Source of the DNA: a virus
IMG/VR virus record: IMGVR_UViG_3300046694_000196
Location: 1-64,000 of that record
Length of the DNA: 64,000 bases
Reading direction: 5' to 3' (one strand)
The notes under the pieces: model-generated
Seen by the model: the letters and a program-made list of their open reading frames with translations, nothing else
What the model was told of the DNA's origin: nothing
Databases searched by the model: none
Shown: piece after piece, positions 38,637-46,198 of the stretch
Layout of the letters: each line of letters opens with the position of its first letter
Numbering within the stretch: the stretch's first letter is position 1
Translations under genes and position numbers: made by a program

Positions 38637-39280
38637 AGCTATCCGACGAGACTCTCAACATCCTGAAGAACTTCGCGACGATCAACAAGGCGATCGAAGT
38701 GAAGGCCGGCAACGTGCTGGCAACTATCTCTCCCGCGAAGACCATCTTCGCCAAGACGACCGTCCCCGAGAACTTCGAAGTCGGCTTCGCTATCTACGAG
38801 CTACCGAAGTTCCTGGGCGCACTCAGCCTGTTCGGCGAGCCCACGCTGGACTTCAAGGACAAGTACGTCACCATCTCGGAGGGGTCGACGAAGATCCGAT
38901 ACACATACTGTGACCCTTCTACGATCGTCACCGCGCCGTCGAAGGAGATCAAGCTCCCCGACGTCGTCGCTTCCTTCGACGTCAAGTCGTCGAGCATCGC
39001 GGCGCTGATGAAGTCCCTGGGCGTCCTCGGCCTGCCTGAGATCATGGTGCACGGGGACGGCACTGCTATCTACCTGTCGGCGGCCAACTCGAAGAACCAG
39101 TCAGCCGACGAGTTCTCAGTGAAGGTCGCGGACTCCGAGGCGGAGTTCAAGGTCTACTTCAACAAGGAGAACTTCAAGCTCCTCGACCGTGACTACGAGG
39201 TCTCTGTGTCCAAGTCAGGCCTCGCGGAGTTCAAGTCGGGCGACCTGAAGTACTTCGTCATCGGGGCCGCTAACACGTGA
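38633..39280 (+). CDS. 45: Sliding clamp gp45
   Basis: The 215-residue clamp (T4: 228 aa) keeps the polymerase on DNA and, with gp55, activates late promoters. It begins MKLSDETLNILKNFATINKA, very close to T4 gp45, and ends with a beta-rich DLKYFVIGAA strand. The start at 38633 overlaps the upstream stop (ATGA); a longer frame was rejected. Operon order 45-44-62-regA-43 follows T4 with insertions. Confidence 0.96.
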   Translation: MKLSDETLNILKNFATINKAIEVKAGNVLATISPAKTIFAKTTVPENFEVGFAIYELPKFLGALSLFGEPTLDFKDKYVTISEGSTKIRYTYCDPSTIVTAPSKEIKLPDVVASFDVKSSSIAALMKSLGVLGLPEIMVHGDGTAIYLSAANSKNQSADEFSVKVADSEAEFKVYFNKENFKLLDRDYEVSVSKSGLAEFKSGDLKYFVIGAANT

Positions 39281-39609
39281 ACCGAGACGAGCTGAACTTC
39301 GTCGTAGAGTTCATTGACGCCATGGCCTCCCGCGGCGCGATCCGCGGGAGCGAACTGCTGAACGTGGGCTCCCTGCGTGCGCGGGCGCTCGAAGACATCA
39401 TGGAGATGAACGATGGAACTGAGCCAGGACCTGCGGGACATAGTCTGGGTCGAGAAGTACAGGCCGCAGACGATCGAGGACTGCATCCTGCCGGAAGCCC
39501 TGAAGGAGACGTTCCGGGGCTTCGTGAAGAAAGGGAACCTGCCGAACTTGCTCCTGCACGGCGGCCCCGGCATAGGAAAGACTACGGTAGCGAGGGCGAT
39601 GCTCCGTGA
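39277..39609 (+). CDS. Hypothetical small protein overlapping gene 44
   Basis: A GTG start overlaps the clamp stop (GTGA). The first about 46 residues (MNRDELNFVVEFIDAMASRG...) look like a real helical protein. The rest lies inside gene 44 in another frame and has the Arg/Gly/Pro-rich look of an unselected frame. Either the gene has acquired a long read-through end or the functional unit is only the first part. Confidence 0.4.
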   Translation: MNRDELNFVVEFIDAMASRGAIRGSELLNVGSLRARALEDIMEMNDGTEPGPAGHSLGREVQAADDRGLHPAGSPEGDVPGLREEREPAELAPARRPRHRKDYGSEGDAP

Positions 39610-40372
39610 GCTGGACTCCGACTACATAGTAGTCAACGGGTCCCTCAACGGCAACATCGATACCCTCAGGAACGAGATCAAGGACTTCGCGTCGAGCGTG
39701 TCCCTGTTCAAGGCCGGCCGCAAGTACGTCATCCTGGACGAGGCCGACTACCTGAACGCCAACAGCGTACAGCCCGCCCTGCGCAACTTCATGGAGGAGT
39801 ACTCCAAGAACTGCGGCTTCATCCTGACGTGTAACTACAAGAACCGCATCATCGAGCCCCTGCACTCCAGGCTGGTCGGAGTAGACTTCTCTTCTTCCCC
39901 GAAGGAAGTGGACCAGCTCAAGTTCCAGTTCTTCAAGAGACTCAAGTTCATCCTGGAGAACGAGCGTGTCGCCTACGACAAGGCGGTGCTGGTCGAACTC
40001 ATCAAGAAGCACTTCCCCGACATGCGACGGGTCATCAACGAGGTCGAGCGGTACTCGGCCAACGGCGCGGTCGACTCCGGCATACTTGTCAGCCTGCTGG
40101 ACGACAACTTCGCGCGCCTGGTATCTGCACTCAAGGACAAGAAGTTCAACGAGATGAGGAAGTGGGTCGCAGAGAACTCACACCTGGACACCGCCGACGT
40201 CATCAGGAAGGTCTACGAGGCCGCTGACGGGCTTATGACTCCCCAGAGCATAGCGGCTTTCATCATCCTGGCACAGAAGTACCTCTACCAGTCGGCGTTC
40301 AGCTCTGACTCTGAGATCACGACCAGCGCCTTCCTCACAGAGACGATGATCGAGACGGAGTGGCTCGCGTGA
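39413..40372 (+). CDS. 44: Clamp loader large subunit gp44
   Basis: The 319-residue AAA+ ATPase (T4: 319 aa) loads gp45 onto DNA together with gp62. Walker A GGPGIGKTT is at 50-58, Walker B VILDEADYLN near 110, and the N-terminal VWVEKYRPQTIEDCILP is the clamp-loader box. The arginine-finger SRC motif of most loaders is replaced by LHSRLVG, as in other T4-like phages. The ATG follows a weak AGATGAACG context inside the preceding frame. Confidence 0.96.
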   Translation: MELSQDLRDIVWVEKYRPQTIEDCILPEALKETFRGFVKKGNLPNLLLHGGPGIGKTTVARAMLRELDSDYIVVNGSLNGNIDTLRNEIKDFASSVSLFKAGRKYVILDEADYLNANSVQPALRNFMEEYSKNCGFILTCNYKNRIIEPLHSRLVGVDFSSSPKEVDQLKFQFFKRLKFILENERVAYDKAVLVELIKKHFPDMRRVINEVERYSANGAVDSGILVSLLDDNFARLVSALKDKKFNEMRKWVAENSHLDTADVIRKVYEAADGLMTPQSIAAFIILAQKYLYQSAFSSDSEITTSAFLTETMIETEWLA

Positions 40373-40578
40373 TCAAGCGGTGCCTGTACTGCAGGAAGAT
40401 GCTGTGGAAGAAGTACGACGAGCTGCGGCTCGCGACTGCCGACGGCGAACGGGTATCGTACCTGTGCCTGCCACACGCAGACGAGATGATGAGGGAAGGA
40501 GACACCGTTGAGCAATCCGTTCGAGTGGGCCGCGGCGATGGGGACGACGAAGAAAGACCTGATCCGTTCGGCGACTGA
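40369..40578 (+). CDS. Small zinc-finger-like protein, 69 aa
   Basis: A GTG start overlaps the gene 44 stop (GTGA). CLYCRK (residues 5-10) and YLCLPH (about 34-39) give a CxxC...CxxH pattern that could bind zinc. The last 24 residues overlap gene 62 in another frame and are Asp/Gly-rich. It is unusual to find a gene between 44 and 62. Confidence 0.5.
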   Translation: MIKRCLYCRKMLWKKYDELRLATADGERVSYLCLPHADEMMREGDTVEQSVRVGRGDGDDEERPDPFGD

Positions 40579-40897
40579 CCCAGAGGCTGCCGAGAAGTCC
40601 TACCCGGCCTTCATGGTCAACAGGGCTTTCTCCTACTACGCCGACACAGTGCTCCACGCCCAGGAGATGAACCGCGCCGGCGAGCTGCCCAACCTGATGC
40701 AGCACGACTACTACCTCCATTCACTCCGTGCCAAGAAGCGTTTCGCGAAGTGGCACAAGGCCGAGAAGGACGAGACCGTCGACCTGATCGCGCGGGCGTA
40801 CAGTATAAATATCCACGACGCGAGGGTCTACCTCTCGTTGATGTCGCCCGAAGACATCGAAGCCGTAAGAACAAGAATGGACACAGGCGGTCGATAA
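40508..40897 (+). CDS. 62: Clamp loader small subunit gp62
   Basis: A 129-residue protein starting at TTG. MSNPFEWAAAMGTTKKDLIR followed by YPAFMVNRAFSYYADTV and then RAKKRFAKWHK is the pattern of gp62 in cyanophages, shorter than T4 gp62 (187 aa). It is the accessory clamp-loader subunit that acts with gp44. It lies between gene 44 and regA as in T4. Confidence 0.88.
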   Translation: MSNPFEWAAAMGTTKKDLIRSATDPEAAEKSYPAFMVNRAFSYYADTVLHAQEMNRAGELPNLMQHDYYLHSLRAKKRFAKWHKAEKDETVDLIARAYSINIHDARVYLSLMSPEDIEAVRTRMDTGGR

Positions 40898-40898
40898 C

Positions 40899-41297
40899 AT
40901 GCACAACGACGTCTTTCGCGGGCTCGGAGTAAAGGTCACTCTGAAGGACCCCCAAGACTTCCTCAAGGTGATGGAGACACTGACCCGCATCGGGTTCGCT
41001 TCCAAGAAAGACAACACCCTCTACCAGTCCTGCCACATACTGCACAAACAGGGGCAGTACGCCATCATCCACTTCAAGGAGCTCTTCGAGCTGGACGGGA
41101 GGCCCTCTGAGGTCACCGAGTCCGACCGCGAGCGGCGGAACGCGATAGCGCACCTGCTCCACGAGTGGGGCCTGGTGGAAGTGGCTGCCGGCCAGGACGT
41201 CTCGGCCCTCGCCCCGATGTCACAGATCAAGGTCGTGGCGTTCAGGGACAAGAAGGACTGGAACCTCGTGGCGAAGTACTCCGTCGGGAGGAAGTGA
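40899..41297 (+). CDS. regA: Translational repressor RegA
   Basis: A 132-residue homologue of T4 RegA (122 aa), which binds the start regions of early mRNAs and blocks translation. VTLKDPQDFLKVMETLTRIG, LYQSCHILHKQGQYAIIHFK and the end WNLVAKYSVGRK match T4 closely. It lies between gene 62 and the polymerase genes, though gene 43 is some 7 kb further on here. Confidence 0.95.
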   Translation: MHNDVFRGLGVKVTLKDPQDFLKVMETLTRIGFASKKDNTLYQSCHILHKQGQYAIIHFKELFELDGRPSEVTESDRERRNAIAHLLHEWGLVEVAAGQDVSALAPMSQIKVVAFRDKKDWNLVAKYSVGRK

Positions 41298-41298
41298 C

Positions 41299-41367
41299 TT
41301 GCTCATCGGGATACCAGTCTTGATACTGTTCGTCGCGCTCGTGGTCACCAGGTCAAGAAACAGTTGA
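41299..41367 (+). CDS. Possible membrane micropeptide, 22 aa
   Basis: A TTG start with GGAGG 9 bases upstream (within the end of regA) encodes MLIGIPVLILFVALVVTRSR and two more residues, a single hydrophobic helix with a basic end. It ends inside the next promoter. The good ribosome-binding site favours translation, but the size makes this uncertain. Confidence 0.35.
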   Translation: MLIGIPVLILFVALVVTRSRNS

Positions 41368-41391
41368 CATTTCTCGACATCCGTGTAGAAT
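41364..41391 (+). promoter_or_regulatory. Early-type promoter
   Basis: TTGACA (41364-41369), 16-base spacer, TAGAAT (41386-41391), 25 bases before the next gene. Confidence 0.7.
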
Positions 41392-41415
41392 GGGACCATC
41401 ATAGGAGACCGTGAC

Positions 41416-41922
41416 TTGAAAGTTAACATCGGGAAATACCCAGGTCCGAAGTCAAAGAAAGACCGCAAGGTCTCGGTCCGTATCGACTACTACGACGTAT
41501 GGTCCCTCGACCACACCCTGGCTATCATCATCCACCCCGCGCTGCTGAAGCTAGCCGAGCACAAGCACGGCTCTCCCTACGTCCCCGACGAGGAAGTCCC
41601 GGAGCACCTCCGACGATCCTCCGCCCCTCCCGTCAAGAACGACTGGGAGACCGACGAGAACTTCCACAAGCGGTGGGACTGGGTCCTCCAGGAGATGATC
41701 TGGGCGTTCGGGCAGGAGATCGCTGAGCCCCACTGGGAAGAACAGTTCCACAGCGGCACGCACGACATCCAGTTCAAGGACAACGGCGACGGCACCTCCA
41801 CCATGGTGAGAGGCCCGCGGGACACGCACGGCTTCGACAAGGAGGGCTGGAAAGCCCACTCCGCTCGCATGGAGAACGGCTTCAGGCTGTTCGGCCTGTT
41901 CTACAGAAACCTATGGGACTGA
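41416..41922 (+). CDS. Conserved T4-like hypothetical protein, 168 aa
   Basis: The segments SLDHTLAIIIHPALLKLAEH, KHGSPYVPDEEVPEHLR, and RWDWVLQEMIWAFGQE form a pattern I recognise from conserved proteins of unknown function in many T4-superfamily phages. It is rich in His and Trp and soluble. A TTG start follows a promoter. Confidence 0.72.
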   Translation: MKVNIGKYPGPKSKKDRKVSVRIDYYDVWSLDHTLAIIIHPALLKLAEHKHGSPYVPDEEVPEHLRRSSAPPVKNDWETDENFHKRWDWVLQEMIWAFGQEIAEPHWEEQFHSGTHDIQFKDNGDGTSTMVRGPRDTHGFDKEGWKAHSARMENGFRLFGLFYRNLWD

Positions 41923-41923
41923 C

Positions 41924-42382
41924 ATGAGAAAAGTTGAACCGTACCAGATATTCACGCTGTCGTCGAGCTATGCAGGAGACAAGGGAGTGTCCTTCTCTGT
42001 CTCGAGACTCAACGTTTCTGAAGTCTTCGACAGCGCAGCCGACGCATTGAACGCTATTGACTTGGAAATCGACGAAGTTTCTAACTTGTTCGAGCTGCTC
42101 AGGTTGAGCACCAAAGTCGCGGCTTCTTCACATCGTGGAACGGCCAACACAATAGCCACGAACAGTTCCATGATAGCAGACCTGCTGAAGATGCTGGTAG
42201 AGAAGACCAAAGGACTCCCTTTCTCTGCCTGGAAAGTGTGGTACGATGAAGAACTCGAGGGTACCTACCTCTACTACACCGGCTCTCATGCATATGACGC
42301 CGCGGTTCTGGAACAGAATGCCGGGCAGTTCGTCTTACACCCTGACTGCGAGAAGTACGTCAGGAAGATAGTTTTCAAGTGA
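41924..42382 (+). CDS. Hypothetical protein, 152 aa
   Basis: It starts one base after the previous stop. It is Ser/Ala/Leu-rich with helical middle (SSMIADLLKMLVEKTKG) and a final VWYDEELEGTYLYYTG beta region. Base composition is slightly more AT-rich than the neighbours. Unknown. Confidence 0.62.
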   Translation: MRKVEPYQIFTLSSSYAGDKGVSFSVSRLNVSEVFDSAADALNAIDLEIDEVSNLFELLRLSTKVAASSHRGTANTIATNSSMIADLLKMLVEKTKGLPFSAWKVWYDEELEGTYLYYTGSHAYDAAVLEQNAGQFVLHPDCEKYVRKIVFK

Positions 42383-42397
42383 TGGAGAACGTTTGAT

Positions 42398-42712
42398 ATG
42401 TGCACAGTTAGCAACATCGGAGACTACGGCCGCCGTGAGTGGGACGAGTGGATCAAGTACCCTGGTAAGCTCAACCCGGTACCAGGCTACTACCCTCAGC
42501 CGGTAGTCACTCCCCCGAAGGACATCACCCGCGAGGAGTTCGAAGCACTCAAGAAGCGAGTCGAGGCCCTCCACGAGCTCCTCCTCGCAGCCAAGAAATA
42601 CGACGAGCAGACAGATCAGCCACACTGCGAGGCGGACGACAAAGTCGCGGTAATCAAGAAGATAGCCGAGTACTTCGGCGTCGACATGAAGGACGTCTTT
42701 GATCATGATTGA
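42398..42712 (+). CDS. Conserved phage-type hypothetical protein, 104 aa
   Basis: It begins MCTVSNIGDYGRREWDEW, a start seen in short phage proteins of unknown function. A Pro-rich linker (about 25-42) is followed by a coiled-coil helix (REEFEALKKRVEALHELLLA) and a second helix. It may form a dimer. Unknown. Confidence 0.65.
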   Translation: MCTVSNIGDYGRREWDEWIKYPGKLNPVPGYYPQPVVTPPKDITREEFEALKKRVEALHELLLAAKKYDEQTDQPHCEADDKVAVIKKIAEYFGVDMKDVFDHD

Positions 42713-43094
42713 CCCTTTCAACAGCATCGCCCTGTCTCTATTGCTGTCTCTGACAGCCCCGTCAGCGCCGGCTGTCCCTGCACAGTACGCGTCCGTCGCG
42801 GAGTGTCACGCGGCCGGGCTGATGACTGAGGTCGAGTTCGTGCGCGCCAACCCGCGGGCGATCGTCATCACGAAGGTCGACATCAAGGACCCCACCTTCA
42901 AGACGGTCGTCGAGAACATGCTGGAAGTCATGAAGACCCCGCCGGCCTTCGCGTTCGACGCGATCATGGTGCTCGGACCGAGAGACGGCAGCGACGCGAA
43001 GAAGGCCTTCATCTTTTCCAGGAACGACTGCGTCCTCGACATGGTGCCCTTCGACGCACAAGAAGTCAGGGCCATCCTCGGCGAAGGCGTATAA
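42705..43094 (+). CDS. Exported hypothetical protein, 129 aa
   Basis: The ATG at 42705 overlaps the preceding gene by 8 bases. The N-terminus IALSLLLSLTAPSAPAVPAQ looks like a cleavable signal peptide. The mature part has two Cys (AECHAAG and NDCVLDM) that could form a disulfide in the periplasm. Unknown role. Confidence 0.65.
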   Translation: MIDPFNSIALSLLLSLTAPSAPAVPAQYASVAECHAAGLMTEVEFVRANPRAIVITKVDIKDPTFKTVVENMLEVMKTPPAFAFDAIMVLGPRDGSDAKKAFIFSRNDCVLDMVPFDAQEVRAILGEGV

Positions 43095-43113
43095 ACTTTC
43101 TTGAAAATAGTCG

Positions 43114-43141
43114 TTTACATTCCCGCAGAACCGTTTATATT
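43114..43141 (+). promoter_or_regulatory. Early-type promoter
   Basis: TTTACA (43114-43119), 16-base spacer, TATATT (43136-43141). The downstream leader ends in CGGAAAGGAAC, the same ribosome-binding segment as in the repeated cassettes at 2886 and 58241. Confidence 0.75.
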
Positions 43142-43176
43142 CTAACCATAGACGGCAACACGGAAAGGAACCGATT

Positions 43177-43593
43177 ATGGAAAAGATCACAGCTTTCGAC
43201 AAGAAGAACCTCACCTCTCTCCGCAAGGAGATGGACGAGCTCCTGTCCAAGTACGGGCAGACCCTGAACCTCAACTTCCAGATCGGGTCGATGAGGTTCG
43301 GCCCCGGAGAAGTAGAGATGAAGGTGACCGCGAAGGTCGTCGGCGGCAAGGACAAGTACGCCGAGGCACTCGACTTCCACATCCAGATGCCCTGCTGGGG
43401 TAAAGACGGCAAGATAGTGGCCGCGAAACTCGCGGACGTCATCACCCTCAAGAACGACAAGGGCGACGAGCTCGTCGGCTACAACGGCAAGAAATACTCC
43501 AAGCCGTACATCTTCAAGTCGGGCCTCGACGGTAAGTCCTACGTCTGTGACGAGCGTTACGTCCTCCACTACTTCGGGAAGAAGCAGGCTTAA
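43177..43593 (+). CDS. Hypothetical protein, 138 aa
   Basis: A helix (KKNLTSLRKEMDELLSKYGQ) followed by a beta-rich domain (LNLNFQIGSMRFGPGEVEMK, KKYSKPYIFKSG). Similar helix-plus-barrel proteins occur in many phages, but I cannot name a function. It has its own promoter and a strong AAAGGA ribosome-binding site. Confidence 0.68.
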   Translation: MEKITAFDKKNLTSLRKEMDELLSKYGQTLNLNFQIGSMRFGPGEVEMKVTAKVVGGKDKYAEALDFHIQMPCWGKDGKIVAAKLADVITLKNDKGDELVGYNGKKYSKPYIFKSGLDGKSYVCDERYVLHYFGKKQA

Positions 43594-43594
43594 G

Positions 43595-43602
43595 GATAAA
43601 TA
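43595..43602 (+). promoter_or_regulatory. GATAAATA late-promoter variant
   Basis: GATAAATA immediately follows the previous stop and lies 24 bases before the gene at 43626. The same variant precedes the holin (48455, leftward) and the endolysin (55994). Confidence 0.5.
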
Positions 43603-43625
43603 CTTCGAGAACAACGGAGTCGCAC

Positions 43626-43859
43626 ATGGCCTGGAAGCCGAGAGAAAAGACGCCTGAAGAGAAGGCGAAGGAAGACCGTGAACACAAGGCCCGGACGGCC
43701 TTCTGGGACACGATCAAGAAGCACGGCATAGACCACTTCAAGAAGCAGGGCCTCAGCCACCGAGACATACAGGCCAAGGTCACTGCCGACGAGATGGCGA
43801 AGCGGCGGGTGTCAAACGCCGCGCACAACATAAGAGTCGCCAAGGGCGAGAAGAAGTAA
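43626..43859 (+). CDS. Hypothetical basic protein, 77 aa
   Basis: A Lys/Glu/Arg-rich helical protein (MAWKPREKTPEEKAKEDREH) with a short hydrophobic middle. It could bind nucleic acid. A GATAAATA motif lies upstream and an intrinsic terminator follows directly. Confidence 0.62.
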   Translation: MAWKPREKTPEEKAKEDREHKARTAFWDTIKKHGIDHFKKQGLSHRDIQAKVTADEMAKRRVSNAAHNIRVAKGEKK

Positions 43860-43864
43860 TCGAG

Positions 43865-43884
43865 GCCCCGGAAACGGGGCTTTT
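43865..43884 (+). terminator. Intrinsic terminator
   Basis: GCCCCG (43865-43870) and CGGGGC (43875-43880) around a GAAA tetraloop, then TTTT. A GNRA loop with a GC stem makes it strong. Confidence 0.9.
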
Positions 43885-43888
43885 CTAG

Positions 43889-43915
43889 TTGACATCCGAG
43901 TCGTGAAGATATACC
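43889..43915 (+). promoter_or_regulatory. Early-type promoter
   Basis: TTGACA (43889-43894) with TATACC (43910-43915), directly after the terminator and 27 bases before the next gene. Confidence 0.65.
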
Positions 43916-43941
43916 ATGCATTCTCAATGGAGTGAAAGATC

Positions 43942-44109
43942 ATGAAAACCTGGGAAGAAGGCGCCCGAGCCGCCTACGAGGGCAAGGGAGACTGGGAGTG
44001 CCCGTACCCCGTCGTTGCTGACGTGGCGCGCTCCTCGTGGATACTTGGCTGGCGCGCCGCCCGTGAACGCGTCATCCTGGACAGGCTCTCGCAGGAGTTC
44101 AAGAAGTGA
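43942..44109 (+). CDS. Ribosome-modulation-factor-like protein, 55 aa
   Basis: The sequence MKTWEEGARAAYEGKGDWEC PYPVVADVARSSWILGWRAA follows the pattern of ribosome modulation factor (A...G......CPY.......W..GWR.A). RMF converts bacterial ribosomes into inactive dimers. The match covers nearly the whole protein but is short. A phage copy could slow host translation or simply share the small fold. It has its own promoter. Confidence 0.62.
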   Translation: MKTWEEGARAAYEGKGDWECPYPVVADVARSSWILGWRAARERVILDRLSQEFKK

Positions 44110-45098
44110 GGGTGCTCTTCGAGACCGTCTTCGGCTCCCGTCTCTACGGCACCGAGACGCCTGAGTCTGACTACGACTACAAGGGCGTCTACGTGCCCTC
44201 TCCCGCGGAGATACTCCTGCCCAGGACGCCCGACGTCAAGACATTCAACACCGGCTCGAAGACCGAGAAGAACACCTCGGAGGACACGGACCGAGAGCTC
44301 TACTCCCTGCACAAGTTCTTCGACATGCTCGCCAAGGGCGACATGAACGCGACGGAGCTCCTGTTCGCTCCCCACGACGGCTCGTGCCTGGACTGGGAAG
44401 TCATCGTCGACAACCGGAACCGCCTCCTCTCGCGAGAGTGCAAGGGCATGGTCGGCTACGTGAAGCGACAGGCTAACGTCTACAGCGTGCGCGGCGACCG
44501 ACTCAACGAGGTCAGGCAGACCTACGATTTTCTCTCCTACCTGGGTGACGCCTACCTCTACACCGACAAGCTCGAGAGCGTCCCGGGCATCGTAGAGAGG
44601 ATCGTCGACTTCTGTGAGGGCAAGTCACACACCTCGTGGGAGTTCATCGACAACCAGGGCAAGTCTGTCTTCCACCTGGTCTGCTGTGACCGGAAGGTCC
44701 CCCTGACCGTCACGCTGGGCAACGCCATGAAGGTCTACATGACGGTGTGGGAAGAGTACGGCGCCAGGGCCAGGAAAGCGGCCGAGAACGACGGCGTAGA
44801 CTGGAAAGCAGTGTCCCACGCAGTGCGGATCGGCGAGCAGGCCGTCGAGCTCCTCATGACCGGCGAGATCACCTTCCCGAGACCCAACGCCGAGAGACTG
44901 AAGTCGATCAAGCGGGGCGACGCCGACTACGCCGAGGTCACTGCCGAGCTAGACTTCCTGCTGTCCTCGATAGAGCAGCTGGCGACCAGTTCTACCCTGC
45001 CCGAGAAACCAGATCGAGAATACATGGCACAGCTGGTGCACAACTGCTACAGCCGAGAAGTCACTCGTGAAACTGTGAAGAGAGGAGTCCTGCTATGA
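44106..45098 (+). CDS. RlaP-type nucleotidyltransferase (DNA polymerase beta superfamily)
   Basis: The N-terminal FETVFGSRLYGTETPESDYDYKG contains the GS...(S/T)D.D motif of pol-beta-type nucleotidyltransferases, with the extended GSRLYGT..SDYDYKGVY form typical of the RlaP RNA-repair family (330 aa here). The rest is helical. RlaP-family proteins are linked with RNA repair, although their substrate is not established. The GTG start overlaps the RMF-like gene (GTGA). Confidence 0.8.
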   Translation: MRVLFETVFGSRLYGTETPESDYDYKGVYVPSPAEILLPRTPDVKTFNTGSKTEKNTSEDTDRELYSLHKFFDMLAKGDMNATELLFAPHDGSCLDWEVIVDNRNRLLSRECKGMVGYVKRQANVYSVRGDRLNEVRQTYDFLSYLGDAYLYTDKLESVPGIVERIVDFCEGKSHTSWEFIDNQGKSVFHLVCCDRKVPLTVTLGNAMKVYMTVWEEYGARARKAAENDGVDWKAVSHAVRIGEQAVELLMTGEITFPRPNAERLKSIKRGDADYAEVTAELDFLLSSIEQLATSSTLPEKPDREYMAQLVHNCYSREVTRETVKRGVLL

Positions 45099-45475
45099 GC
45101 AGCGCGAGGTTTTCTAAAGAGCAGTTGAAGGAGGCCGCGCTGAAGATGAACGCACGTCACACAGAAGTTACGGGAAAGCTCACACGGGCAGTCACCGATC
45201 GCGAATACTGCGTGAGGAAATTCCCGTGGGTCTTGAAGGCGAAGCGGAAAGTAGCCGACCTAGACGAATGGCTGCGTAACTGGAGCCGTGACGGCCTACG
45301 TCCCGCCCAACTCGTTGCAGAGGGCCTCATCACCGAAGAAGAGAGACAAGATTTCTGGCGAATGCCGCGTCGCATCCAGCGCATGCTCGAGTACCTAGAC
45401 ATGGCCGAGAAATCGATGGACGGCGTAGTCGTCCTAGACGACTACGAATTCCACCCGTTCAAGGACTACCTATGA
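45095..45475 (+). CDS. Hypothetical protein, 126 aa
   Basis: A basic helical protein (MSSARFSKEQLKEAALKMNA) coupled to the nucleotidyltransferase by an ATGA overlap. The C-terminal 30 residues are acidic (VVVLDDYEFHPFKDYL). It may be a partner of the nucleotidyltransferase, but this is only positional. Confidence 0.6.
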   Translation: MSSARFSKEQLKEAALKMNARHTEVTGKLTRAVTDREYCVRKFPWVLKAKRKVADLDEWLRNWSRDGLRPAQLVAEGLITEEERQDFWRMPRRIQRMLEYLDMAEKSMDGVVVLDDYEFHPFKDYL

Positions 45476-45969
45476 GCAAGAAACTCAACCTAGACTGGCA
45501 GCCGATCACCGAGGACATGCTCCCTCAGAACGCGACCTACGTGCACCCGTTCGTGCCGAACATGACGAGCGAGTTCAAGTTCCGGGACGTCGTCTACAAG
45601 CACGTCTACGTCCGGCGGCTCCACCGCGTTGACGGCAAGCTCACCGACCTCGTGGCCCCTCACGTAGAGATGTACCGTCTCGGGGCTGGCTGGCTACAAG
45701 TGTCCGTCAAGGAATTCCTCGCGGAGTGCCTGATAAGGCCCGACCCGTTCGACGGCGCCCGTTACAACGCGTGGATCGACGACCTGAAGCCGGGTGACTT
45801 CGTCCGCTGCAAGGGACAAAGGAACCCCAAGCTGTGGAAGAAAGTCATCATGATCAAGGAGCACTCTATCGTGTCGATACAGTACACGCAGCCCGTGGAC
45901 GACGACAAGTATTGTCAGGGCTCCGCGTCAGAAAACTACATCTGGTTCGTCCGGGAGAAACACTCGTGA
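45472..45969 (+). CDS. Hypothetical protein, 165 aa
   Basis: A soluble protein (MSKKLNLDWQPITEDMLPQN) with a beta-rich C-terminal half; DLKPGDFVRCKGQRNPKLWK looks like a small barrel. Its start overlaps the preceding gene (ATGA). Unknown. Confidence 0.6.
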   Translation: MSKKLNLDWQPITEDMLPQNATYVHPFVPNMTSEFKFRDVVYKHVYVRRLHRVDGKLTDLVAPHVEMYRLGAGWLQVSVKEFLAECLIRPDPFDGARYNAWIDDLKPGDFVRCKGQRNPKLWKKVIMIKEHSIVSIQYTQPVDDDKYCQGSASENYIWFVREKHS

Positions 45970-46124
45970 AGTCACTTATCTTCTCTGCCATCGCAGTCCT
46001 GGCCTTCTGGGTCTTCATCACGGCCGGGCTCGGCATCACCGTCTCCAGCTGGCCCATCGCCATAGGAGCGTACGTCGTCATGCTGGTCGCGAACGTCCTC
46101 GCCACGGCTACGGTCAATCGCTAA
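45966..46124 (+). CDS. Two-pass membrane protein, 52 aa
   Basis: The GTG start overlaps the previous stop (GTGA). Residues 4-24 and 28-48 are hydrophobic (IFSAIAVLAFWVFITAGLGI and WPIAIGAYVVMLVANVLATA). Its size and two helices are holin-like, but the position in an early block argues against that. Confidence 0.6.
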   Translation: MKSLIFSAIAVLAFWVFITAGLGITVSSWPIAIGAYVVMLVANVLATATVNR

Positions 46125-46140
46125 CTTCAGGAAAGAAGGG

Positions 46141-46168
46141 TTTACATTCCTGAGGAAAGTGATATAAT
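46141..46168 (+). promoter_or_regulatory. Early-type promoter
   Basis: TTTACA (46141-46146), 16-base spacer, consensus TATAAT (46163-46168). Confidence 0.82.
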
Positions 46169-46198
46169 GTCTCCATCAGCAACGAAAGGAGACTGCAC

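Noticed and set aside
40804-40811. TATAAATA inside gene 62, upstream of regA
   Set aside because: It encodes conserved-looking gp62 residues and lies in an early operon. RegA is an early function, so a late promoter here is unlikely; kept only as a possibility.
45966-46124. Two-helix protein as a second holin
   Set aside because: It lies in an early gene block with no late promoter and no lysis neighbours; the three-helix protein at 48136 is a better holin candidate.
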